In this document: one piece after another, positions 1 to 5,714 of the stretch
Layout of the letters: every line of letters begins with the position of its first letter
Position numbering within the stretch: position 1 is the first letter of the stretch
The notes under the pieces: generated by a model
What the model saw: the letters and a program-made list of their open reading frames with translations, nothing else
Told to the model about the DNA's origin: nothing
Databases searched by the model: none
Source: Polyangiaceae bacterium
GTDB lineage: Bacteria > Myxococcota_A > Polyangia > Polyangiales > Polyangiaceae
Reading direction: 5' to 3'
Assembly (NCBI GenBank): GCA_022447485.1
Contig: JAKVCH010000100.1
Location: forward strand, 1 to 8,959
DNA length: 8,959 nt
Made by a program: the position numbers and the translations under genes

Positions 1-35
1 GTTCGTTCACTCATGATGAATTCTTTCAGCTAGAA

Positions 36-1224
36 TTAGCCTGGAGACATTTTCCCAATGTAGCAATTCGCAACATCGAAACTTGCCCATGAAACAGTTC
101 GCCCCGTCGTAGCTTGAGTTGGGGAGCGGGCAATCGGTGGGTGTCGCGAGGTAAGCCCAACTTCCGCCGAGGCTAATTGGAGAGATCTCGTTGCCAACTG
201 TGGCCGCGAGACAGCCCGTTCCGTCGTTGGTGAGGTTTGGTCCGCAGTTTCCGTTTGCTGGAATTGAGTAGTAGAGCCGCCGTCGTAGACGAAATGATCG
301 TAGTTGCTGGGTACGACGAGACAATTCGCTCCGTCATAATTGCCGAGTGGACAGTCATTGCCTGGAAGAGGTGGCCAGTACTTACCGCCCTGATATTGGA
401 AGGCATTGGTCCCAGGAGGAGTGGGGAGATAGCAATGAACGCTGTCAAAAATGCTGCCAGAGACAGTACAGATCGGATCGATACATTCATGCCCGTTGTA
501 TCGTGGCCCTGCAGGGCAAGAGAGTTCTTCAAGAGAACGCTCAAGATGCTCCAAGGCCAGCGGGTGGTTCGTCGAATTGTCGGCGTTGCATACTCCATCG
601 AAAGAATGAACAATGATGGGGATCTCAGGGTGCTCTTGATTGATGCGTGCTGCCATGCGTAGAGCTGAACAGGCGCCACGGCTATGGCCGGCTAAGTAGA
701 TTGATTTAAGATTAACCGAAAAGGCCTTGGACATGAGCCAATCTGTGAATGCTGCAACCCGATCCCGTTTTTCGCTGGCACCCATGCCTCATTGAAATTC
801 AGCATTGAAGACGAGAGCGCCATAGGTGTCGGCCGCATCAAATACGCCAATTGAGTCACCGTTCGCTACGTCAGACAGAACGCGTTGAGCGAGAGGCTGT
901 AAGCTAGCCAAACTGCTGACCCGCAGGGAAGAGAGTGAGATGACGAGTCGCTTCCTGAGGTGGCTCGTGGACAGTGCCGATCGTGACTCGTTTTTAGTTG
1001 ATATTCTTGACGTTATTGTGCTCCCAAGGTTGGAATTCAGGGTGGGTCAAAGATCCATCAAGGTTGAGAAAACCGTGGTTGTAGCGCCCGCGACGTACGT
1101 TCACGGTCTCGCCTTGTGCGAAGGCCTGCTCTTTCTGCTCGAAGTTGTTGTCTTCGCCCGTCGCCATACAGCCGACGCCGGCAAAGAGTAGACTCGACAG
1201 CAGAGTCGTCTTGATTGATTTCAT
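36..1224 (-). pseudogene. Decayed lipoprotein alpha/beta hydrolase with C-terminal YDGANC cysteine repeats
   Basis: Reading starts at ATG 1224 with a lipoprotein-like signal (MKSIKTTLLSSLLFAGVGC, Cys19). It continues through NVRRGRYNHGFLNLDGSL to an in-frame TAA at 994-996. The same frame goes on sensibly (RVTIGTVHEPPQEA, FPAGQQF). It then needs a one-base shift near 905-912 to enter a frame reading LQPLAQRVLSDV and DTYGALVFNAEFQ, which meets TGA at 789-791. Beyond that lies an open stretch from 785 with the nucleophile motif GHSRG, typical of alpha/beta hydrolases. The C-terminal part carries repeats such as DCPLGNYDGANCLV and DCPLPNSSYDGANCFMGK. A missing base near 274 breaks it: restoring one base turns GGSTTQF into GGFYYSIPANGNC. 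A further one-base shift near 78-82 leads to DVANCYIGKMSPG and the stop at 36-38. Five lesions in one gene, with intact neighbours, favour real decay over sequencing error. The native role was probably a secreted or outer-membrane esterase or depolymerase; the substrate is unknown. Confidence 0.72.
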
Positions 1225-1317
1225 TTCGCGTCCGTAGAGTGGGTCCTCCCTCTCTCTCCGGGGGTCGACTTATTCAAACTGGCCTAGATGGCCAATTCGA
1301 CATTTGGGAATAACACT

Positions 1318-1347
1318 TCTTCAGGGAATTGTTCTCATTCCCGAAGA
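1318..1347. other. Strong bulged hairpin (TCTTC-A-GGGAAT / ATTCCC-GAAGA)
   Basis: TCTTC and GGGAAT pair with ATTCCC and GAAGA across a seven-base loop (TGTTCTC), leaving one bulged A at 1323. That gives eleven base pairs. It lies about 205 bases past the stop of the His-rich gene and about 95 bases before the start of the broken hydrolase. It could end the metal-regulated transcript or act in the leader of the hydrolase. The lack of a U-tract on either strand argues against simple intrinsic termination. Confidence 0.4.
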
Positions 1348-1420
1348 CCTCAACTGATTCTGGTTCTTCGTATTCTTTACAAGCACCTAGAAGAATCAGT
1401 CTCGTCGGCGTGGGCTAGGC

Positions 1421-1452
1421 GCGCTCTCGGAATGCTTCGAGAACAAGTGCGC
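1421..1452. other. Compound hairpin
   Basis: An inner stem TCTCGGA/TTCGAGA (one G-T pair) closes an ATGC tetraloop at 1425-1442. It is flanked by GCGC at 1421-1424 and GCGC at 1449-1452, which can form an outer stem with an asymmetric internal loop. It lies about 100 bases downstream of the His-rich gene and may stabilise or end its transcript. No T-run follows, so the role is open. Confidence 0.25.
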
Positions 1453-1551
1453 AGTGATTGGGTTTCCCGTCAGGTGGTGCCGAGTTCACATGAAGTCATG
1501 GCTTCGCTTTTCGAGGGTTGCGTCACCTGACAAGGTGGCCGCGAGAGGTTC

Positions 1552-1902
1552 CTAAGCAAGCTCAAGAGGACCGTGGTCGTCACAATGCCCGTCGTGCTGA
1601 TGGTGCAGGTGTCCGTCGACCAGGTAGTCGATATGGTCTCCGTGGGGAACAGCTTCATGACCACAGCCGGGACCATGCACATGATCGCTTGGGTGAGCGT
1701 CACATTGATGTCCACCCGTACATTGGGCGGGGTTCTTGTCGGTGACCTCAAGCACGTGCTCATCGACATGTCCTTCATGTGGATGGTGGAGATGTCCGTC
1801 GTGAAGGTAATCGATGTGGTCGTGATGACGTACCGCCGTATGACCACAGTTGGGTCCGTGCTCATGATCATGGTTTTCGTGGACAATACATTTATCGCTC
1901 AT
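1552..1902 (-). CDS. Histidine-rich metal-binding protein with duplicated halves
   Basis: A cytoplasmic protein of 116 residues with 28 histidines, 6 cysteines and many acidic residues, and no signal peptide or membrane segment. It consists of two similar halves, about residues 8-53 and 70-115. Each has HGPxCGH, then HxDHIDYLxDGHLHH, then a tail of the HxGHxDxH type. Between them is a short Cys/His spacer (QCTGGHQCDAH). The composition suggests binding of several zinc, nickel, cobalt or copper ions, as a buffer, store or chaperone. I chose ATG at 1902 because an upstream in-frame ATG at 1977 lies inside the regulator gene and adds non-conserved-looking sequence. The start overlaps the last 11 bases of the SmtB-like regulator, so translation is probably coupled and both genes answer to the same operator. 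Similar small proteins occur next to ArsR-family genes in other bacteria. The metal is unknown. Confidence 0.85.
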   Translation of the reverse strand: MSDKCIVHENHDHEHGPNCGHTAVRHHDHIDYLHDGHLHHPHEGHVDEHVLEVTDKNPAQCTGGHQCDAHPSDHVHGPGCGHEAVPHGDHIDYLVDGHLHHQHDGHCDDHGPLELA

Positions 1903-2314
1903 GGTGGTTCTCTCTTTCTTGATTTGGCTGAGATTGGTTTGCTTCAGTGGAGCCCTCCTCTGCGTGCTCGAAGGCATTTTGTAGGAGCTCCTGAACGTGA
2001 TGGTCGAGAAGTGAATAGTGAACGTGGCGACCCACGCGACGTCGCTGCACGATGCCCTCAGCGCGTAGGAGTCTCAGGCGATGGGAAACTGTAGACAGCT
2101 CCTCCTTGAGGAGGGCGGCTAGTTCGGAGACGCAGGTCTCGTCTTGGGCAAGAATTGCGAGCAGACGCAAGCGCCCCGGATCGCCCAGAGCTTGGAAGAT
2201 CCGCGCTGCTCTCTCCAAAGTGCTCTGGGCTAAATTCGGCACAGAGCGCAACCCGTGCTCGTGCTCGCAGTCGAGGGGTTTTGGCTCCGCTTGATGGTTC
2301 TCTTGATTGGACAC
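1892..2314 (-). CDS. SmtB/ArsR-family metal-sensing transcriptional repressor
   Basis: A 140-residue winged-helix repressor that should release its operator on binding metal. The core runs from about residue 32 to 120: QALGDPGRLRLL, then ETCVSELAALL, then the recognition helix region STVSHRLRLLRAEG (74-87) and the wing RRRVGRHVHYSL. The last helix, LDHHVQELLQNAFEHAEE, carries D104, H106, H117 and E120, which match the alpha5 zinc ligands of cyanobacterial SmtB. C16 and H18/H20 near the N-terminus, with C61 and E64, resemble the second (alpha3N) site. The CVC motif of CadC/ArsR-type sensors is absent (here CVS), so a zinc-like sensor is more likely than an arsenic sensor. A tail of about 20 residues (to ENHHER) extends past the usual end. 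The start is GTG at 2312-2314, preceded by GAAGAG with an eight-base gap; this start lies inside the operator, which implies tight self-repression. Confidence 0.93.
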   Translation of the reverse strand: MSNQENHQAEPKPLDCEHEHGLRSVPNLAQSTLERAARIFQALGDPGRLRLLAILAQDETCVSELAALLKEELSTVSHRLRLLRAEGIVQRRRVGRHVHYSLLDHHVQELLQNAFEHAEEGSTEANQSQPNQERENHHER

Positions 2315-2334
2315 TTGAATAACTCTTCAAGTGT
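2311..2334. promoter_or_regulatory. SmtB-type operator (TGAA-N6-TTCA inverted repeat)
   Basis: ACACTTGAA at 2311-2319 and TTCAAGTGT at 2326-2334 form a perfect nine-base inverted repeat around TAACTC. The core TGAA-N6-TTCA is the known 12-2-12 type recognised by SmtB, CzrA and related sensors. The repeat covers the GTG start and the GAAGAG ribosome binding site of the regulator, so bound repressor would block expression of the regulator and the His-rich gene. It is 292 bases from the divergent flavoprotein operon. I found no second copy closer to that operon, and I could not define -35/-10 boxes with confidence. Confidence 0.85.
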
Positions 2335-2626
2335 TACACGCCGGGCCCTCGACGCAATACCATGGCCAAATCAGGCCTTAGAAGCCACTTTTTGGTGAAT
2401 TATGCTGCGAGGTAGCGAGAGGCCCATCATAAAGATTCCGTTCAAATTGCATGATGTAACTGAATTGCAAAAGCAACATCGCTGCGTTAATGGATCGCGC
2501 TATGCCCCAACGGAATGAGCTTCTTGCCCCAGCGGTCGCTCGAGCTGCCAGCAGCCATCGTGGTCTGACGAGTGATTCAAACGACTCGATGCAGGCGGTA
2601 GCCCTTGGCCAAAAGGAGACCAGCGA
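2335..2626. other. Divergent intergenic region between metal regulator and flavoprotein operon
   Basis: About 290 bases that must hold the promoter of the plus-strand operon. A 38-codon frame at 2402-2518 (ATG to TGA) has only a weak GGTGA before it and no recognisable domain, so I do not call it a gene. Minor inverted repeats are TTGCA/TGCAA around 2450-2470, GCTGC/GCAGC at 2544-2555 and CGAGT/ACTCG at 2569-2588. The last lies 38 bases before the first start codon and could be an operator, but it is short. I see no convincing -35/-10 pair and no terminator. Confidence 0.4.
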
Positions 2627-3754
2627 ATGACCGAGAGTAGCGGCGCTGAGCACTATGATGCTCTTGTTATTGGTGCTGGCGCGGCCGGAGTAGGAGTAGC
2701 CGTCGCGTTGAAAGACGCCGGAGTAAAAAAATTCGCTGTTCTCGAGCGTCATTTTATTGGCTCATCTTTTGCTGTTTGGCCGATTGAGACGCGCTTTATT
2801 ACTCCCTCTTTTCCGACCAACTCCATTGGAATGCTCGATCTCAACGCCGTGGCGTTGGGAACCTCCCCTGCTCATATTTTGGGTGTTGAGCATCCTACGG
2901 GCCAAGAGTACGCAGCGCACTTGAATGCTGTGGCACGGCATCATGAGCTGCCTATTCAAGAGGACGTTTCTGTTCAGTCTGTCAGTCGCCAGGGCGGTCT
3001 TTATCATCTTGAAACGAGTCAAGGCCGAAAAACGGCTCAACACTTGGTTTGGGCAGCCGGTGAATTTCAATTTCCGGCCACCGACATTTTTCCTGGTAGT
3101 CGCCTCTGTACCCATACCTCTGATGTAGCCAGCTTTCGAGAGCTACGCGGTGAGGATTTTGTGGTGATTGGCGGTTACGAGAGTGGTATTGATGCTGCGT
3201 TTCATCTTGCTCAGCGAGGGGCGCGGGTGCGAGTTCTCGACCGGGGCTGTCCTTGGGCGAATGTTAGTTCCGATCCGAGCATTGCTTTATCGACGTACTC
3301 ATTGGAGCGCATGGCAGACCCTCTTTTTGAGAAAAATGTGCAGCTTCATCCTGAAGTGACAGTCAGTGAAGTGCAGCAAACGAAGGAAGGTTTTCTTCTC
3401 AAGTCGTCCAATGGAAAGCTTTGGGAGACTCCCCAGCCACCGCTCCTAGCAGCTGGTTACTTGGGCGGATTGAAATTGGTGTCGAAGCTTTTTGAGCACC
3501 GAGAGGATGGCTTTCCTCTATTGAGTGAAGAGGACGAATCGACGACAAGCCCGGGGCTTTTTCTTTGTGGCCCTGCCGTGCGCCACGATAAGCATGTATT
3601 CTGCTTTATTTATAAGTACCGGCAACGTTTTGCAGTTGTTGCGAAAGCCATCGCTACAGCGTTAGAATTACCCGCAGAAGCTCTCGAGACTTATCGCCAG
3701 TGGGGCATGTATCTCGACGATCTCTCTTGCTGCGGTGAGGAGTGTGTGTGCTAG
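2627..3754 (+). CDS. FAD/NAD(P)-dependent oxidoreductase with C-terminal CCGEECVC tail
   Basis: A 375-residue two-dinucleotide flavoprotein of the CzcO/YpdA-like (Pyr_redox_3) kind. The N-terminal FAD fold has VIGAGAAG (15-21) and the ribose-binding E40 at the end of the second strand. A second Rossmann motif, VIGGYESG (180-187), should bind NAD(P)H, and LFLCGPAV (311-318) fits the closing FAD strand. No CxxC redox pair sits in the core, so it is not a classical disulfide reductase. The last eight residues hold four cysteines (C368, C369, C373, C375), which could bind or hand over a metal or act as a thiol relay. The ATG follows a strong AAAAGGAG with an eight-base gap. It is the first gene of a three-gene operon and diverges from the SmtB-like regulator, which suggests a role in the metal response. 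The substrate is unknown. ArsO-like flavoproteins are comparable in size, but no ars genes are present. Confidence 0.85.
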   Translation: MTESSGAEHYDALVIGAGAAGVGVAVALKDAGVKKFAVLERHFIGSSFAVWPIETRFITPSFPTNSIGMLDLNAVALGTSPAHILGVEHPTGQEYAAHLNAVARHHELPIQEDVSVQSVSRQGGLYHLETSQGRKTAQHLVWAAGEFQFPATDIFPGSRLCTHTSDVASFRELRGEDFVVIGGYESGIDAAFHLAQRGARVRVLDRGCPWANVSSDPSIALSTYSLERMADPLFEKNVQLHPEVTVSEVQQTKEGFLLKSSNGKLWETPQPPLLAAGYLGGLKLVSKLFEHREDGFPLLSEEDESTTSPGLFLCGPAVRHDKHVFCFIYKYRQRFAVVAKAIATALELPAEALETYRQWGMYLDDLSCCGEECVC

Positions 3755-3981
3755 TGGAAAATGAAAAAAAATTGACGTCAGCAAGAGATGAAAGTCTGCT
3801 CACCAGAGCTTTGCGCTGGGAATGGCTGGGCCAGATGGCTGCCAGTATTTTCTGGATAGTGAGCGTATTCACCTATGGGATTGAATCATTGGGTGATTGG
3901 TTGCAGCTCTGCGCGGCGAGCGCATGGTTCATCGCCAACCTGGCTGCTCTCGTGAGCGTTGAATCTCATTCCGGCGATTAA
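3748..3981 (+). CDS. Small two-helix membrane protein
   Basis: About 77 residues. A charged N-terminus (ENEKKLTSARDES) and RWEWLGQ precede two hydrophobic stretches, MAASIFWIVSVFTYGI and LQLCAASAWFIANLAALVSV, separated by a short ESLGDW turn. The layout resembles YrhK-like small membrane proteins, but I cannot assign a family with confidence. The start is uncertain: GTG at 3742, 3748 or 3754. GAGGAG at 3737-3742 best serves 3748 (five-base gap); 3754 would overlap the TAG of the preceding gene by one base. In every case translation is coupled to the flavoprotein upstream, and the next gene begins nine bases after the stop. It may anchor one of the flavoproteins to the inner membrane or link it to the quinone pool; that is inference. 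Confidence 0.75.
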   Translation: MLVENEKKLTSARDESLLTRALRWEWLGQMAASIFWIVSVFTYGIESLGDWLQLCAASAWFIANLAALVSVESHSGD

Positions 3982-3990
3982 GAGAGCGCC

Positions 3991-5169
3991 ATGCACACGT
4001 CCTGTGACTGGTTAATCATTGGTGGAGGCATTCACGGTGTGCACCTTGCTGCCCGCCTGGTCGGGGAGGCGGGCATTCCAGTTCAGAAGATCCAGATTGT
4101 CGACCCCCGTCCGACCCTGATGAGCCGCTGGCGGGAGATGACCTCGACCACCGGGATGACTCATTTGCGATCACCTTCCGCTCATCATCTCGACCCGCAG
4201 CGGAGTTCGCTTTATCAGTTTGGAACAGGGCGTGGAGAGCAAGATGTAGATAATTTTGCTGCGCCCTGTAACCGACCTTTGCTCGGTCTATTTAATCAGC
4301 ATTGCGATCATGTGGTGGCCCAATTTGGTCTGCGCGAGATTCATGTTCAAGACCGGGCGCTGAGTTGTTCTCTTCATTGTGACGGAGCGAAGGTCCAGCT
4401 GGCGGAGAGAGGCTTGGTAAGCGCACAGAATGTGATTCTCGCGATTGGTGCTAGCGAACAGCCTCACTGGCCGGGTTGGGCCCCGAAGAACCACGAAAGA
4501 GTGCAGCATATCTTTTCATTAGGTGAATCGCTGCGGCCTCAGATGCGTGAGACGGTGGCGGTGATTGGTGGGGGAATATCTGCGGTACAGTTGGCCCTAA
4601 GATTAATGAAGGAAGGCAACGATGTGCATCTCCTTGCGCGACATGCTCTCCGCTGCCATCAATTCGATAGTGATCTGACCCTACTTCGACGACGTTTCAA
4701 AAAAGACTTTCAGGCGCAAACGAGTTACAAAAAACGACGGGAGTTCATCAATCATGCTCGCAATCAAGGCTCTGTGCCTCCTGAAACGCAGAATCAATTA
4801 GAGCAGGCGTTAGAGAGTGGACTTTTGCAATTTTCCCAGAGTGAGGTTGAATCGGCGCGACCAAATGAGGAGGGCATTGTACTGCAGCTCGCCCAGGGAA
4901 AATCATTGGAGGTGCAGCGCGTAATTCTCGCAACAGGGTTTTGCTCCAAGCGCCCAGGCGGAGACCTGGTTCAGTCTTTGATTGATTCGGCAAAGCTGCC
5001 CTGTGCTAGTTGTGGCTACCCTGTGGTCGATTCGATGTTGCGATGGCACCCCCGCATTCGAGTCGCAGGGCCCTTGGCAGAGTTAGAGCTAGGGCCGACC
5101 GCACGCAATATCGTCGGCGCCCGACGAGCAGGCGATCGCTTGCTCTTTGCTGGAGTCGCGTTGTCGTGA
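3991..5169 (+). CDS. FAD/NAD(P)-binding protein resembling SidA/IucD/PvdA N-hydroxylases
   Basis: A 392-residue flavoprotein. LIIGGGIHG (8-16) with D38 at the end of the second strand is the FAD site. VAVIGGGISA (189-198) is a second Rossmann motif for NAD(P)H, and VILATGF (311-317) is the ATG motif typical of flavin monooxygenases of the lysine/ornithine N-hydroxylase group. The segment TGMTHLRSPSAHHLDP (54-69) is a conserved-looking signature of a related uncharacterised group. A CASC pair (C338, C341) lies near the C-terminus, just before GYPVVD. It is slightly shorter than most true siderophore N-hydroxylases (about 430-450 residues), and no siderophore synthetase is nearby, so substrate hydroxylation is not established. 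It is the last gene of the operon and ends 11 bases before the convergent Nudix gene. The ribosome binding site is weak (AAGAGAG), so it may depend on coupling. Confidence 0.83.
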   Translation: MHTSCDWLIIGGGIHGVHLAARLVGEAGIPVQKIQIVDPRPTLMSRWREMTSTTGMTHLRSPSAHHLDPQRSSLYQFGTGRGEQDVDNFAAPCNRPLLGLFNQHCDHVVAQFGLREIHVQDRALSCSLHCDGAKVQLAERGLVSAQNVILAIGASEQPHWPGWAPKNHERVQHIFSLGESLRPQMRETVAVIGGGISAVQLALRLMKEGNDVHLLARHALRCHQFDSDLTLLRRRFKKDFQAQTSYKKRREFINHARNQGSVPPETQNQLEQALESGLLQFSQSEVESARPNEEGIVLQLAQGKSLEVQRVILATGFCSKRPGGDLVQSLIDSAKLPCASCGYPVVDSMLRWHPRIRVAGPLAELELGPTARNIVGARRAGDRLLFAGVALS

Positions 5170-5180
5170 CTTCTTTGCGG

Positions 5181-5648
5181 TCAGTCGTGTACTGAGCGGG
5201 CTCGCTCGGATATTTGTCGGAGACAACCATCTTCAGTCGCGGCCCTCAGAGCCTTCATGAATACATGGTCGTGCTCGACGTGGTTTAGCTCTCTCCACTG
5301 CTGAGCAGAAAAGAAGCCCCAGCCCTGTCCTTCTCGTTGCTCATTGTCGAGGTGCTCGGCCGAAATCAGCAGGGGCGCAATGAAAAATGAGAAGGTGATC
5401 GTCTCAGCGTTTTCGTGAATAGGGAAGCGGCCGAGTAAATGGAGCTCCGTGAGCTGGTGCTTTGGAAGGTTGAGTTCTTCGATAGCTTCTCGCCAGACGG
5501 CCTTTTCGGGGCTCTCGTTGTCTTCGACGCGGCCGCCAAAGAATCCCCATTGATTGGGATATTGCGGAGCGTCTGCGGTTCGATGTTGAAAAAGGTAGGC
5601 ACCTTTGCCATCGATCAGAGTAAATATTGCCCCTTGTTTACCTTTCAA
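5181..5648 (-). CDS. Nudix hydrolase (MutT-like)
   Basis: A 155-residue soluble Nudix protein that would hydrolyse a nucleoside-diphosphate-linked compound. The Nudix box runs from G39 to L61: G39, five residues, E45, seven residues, then REAIEEL with E54, E57 and E58 as the expected Mg2+ ligands. The usual glycine near the end of the box is N60. Before it, LFQHRTADAPQYPNQWGFFGG matches the strand and loop leading to the box in MutT-type proteins. The start is TTG at 5646-5648, because the only nearby ATG is out of frame and GAGGAG sits six to seven bases upstream of the TTG. It converges on the flavoprotein operon with an 11-base gap and no clear terminator; a 5-bp stem at 5194-5207 lies within its last codons. 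The substrate cannot be deduced. Confidence 0.9.
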   Translation of the reverse strand: MKGKQGAIFTLIDGKGAYLFQHRTADAPQYPNQWGFFGGRVEDNESPEKAVWREAIEELNLPKHQLTELHLLGRFPIHENAETITFSFFIAPLLISAEHLDNEQREGQGWGFFSAQQWRELNHVEHDHVFMKALRAATEDGCLRQISERARSVHD

Positions 5649-5670
5649 GCTCTTCTCCTCATGGGATAGA

Positions 5671-5700
5671 CACCAGGGAGATAGCCTGGCCTCTCTGGCG
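5671..5700 (-). terminator. Possible weak terminator after the large lipoprotein gene
   Basis: In the 66-base gap after the 951-residue gene, CCAGG at 5673-5677 pairs with CCTGG at 5685-5689 around a seven-base loop. An overlapping alternative pairs GCC with GGC. The stem is short and no T-run follows in the direction of transcription. The Nudix gene may therefore be reached by read-through, although it has its own strong ribosome binding site. Confidence 0.2.
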
Positions 5701-5714
5701 GTTCCAGTTGTGTC

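Larger units (their letters stand above)
1225..1551. other. Hairpin-rich intergenic region, no convincing gene
   Basis: This 327-base gap lies downstream of the His-rich gene and upstream of the broken hydrolase, both on the minus strand. A frame on the plus strand (1288-1530, 80 codons) has no ribosome binding site and no recognisable domain. The gap holds several inverted repeats: a bulged 11-bp stem at 1318-1347, ACTGATTCT/AGAATCAGT at 1353-1361 and 1392-1400, a compound hairpin at 1421-1452, CACCT/AGGTG with a four-base loop at 1524-1537, and TGGCC/GGCCA at 1280-1294. None has a following T-run on either strand, so none is a textbook terminator. The promoter of the old hydrolase should lie near 1240-1300 on the minus strand, but I see no clear -35/-10 pair. 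Confidence 0.5.

Noticed and set aside
237..662. Plus-strand open frame of 141 codons opposite the broken hydrolase
   Set aside because: No domain and no ribosome binding site; the minus strand carries the GHSRG and YDGANC motifs.
789..791. In-frame TGA read as selenocysteine or recoding site
   Set aside because: No SECIS-like hairpin is evident just after it, the site is not a catalytic position, and the same gene has a TAA and three frame changes, so decay explains it better.
1573..2094. Plus-strand open frame of 173 codons
   Set aside because: It is antisense to the His-rich gene and the end of the regulator. Its Met/Val-rich sequence is what the complement of His/Asp codons gives.
2402..2518. 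38-codon plus-strand frame in the divergent intergenic region
   Set aside because: Only a weak GGTGA precedes it, and the translation shows no recognisable domain, signal or bias.
2627..3754. Arsenic-resistance flavoprotein (ArsO)
   Set aside because: No arsenate reductase, arsenite pump or methyltransferase is nearby, and the regulator lacks the CVC arsenic/cadmium motif.
5194..5207. Shared terminator between the convergent flavoprotein operon and Nudix gene
   Set aside because: GAGCG/CGCTC is only five pairs, lies inside the Nudix coding end and has no T-run.
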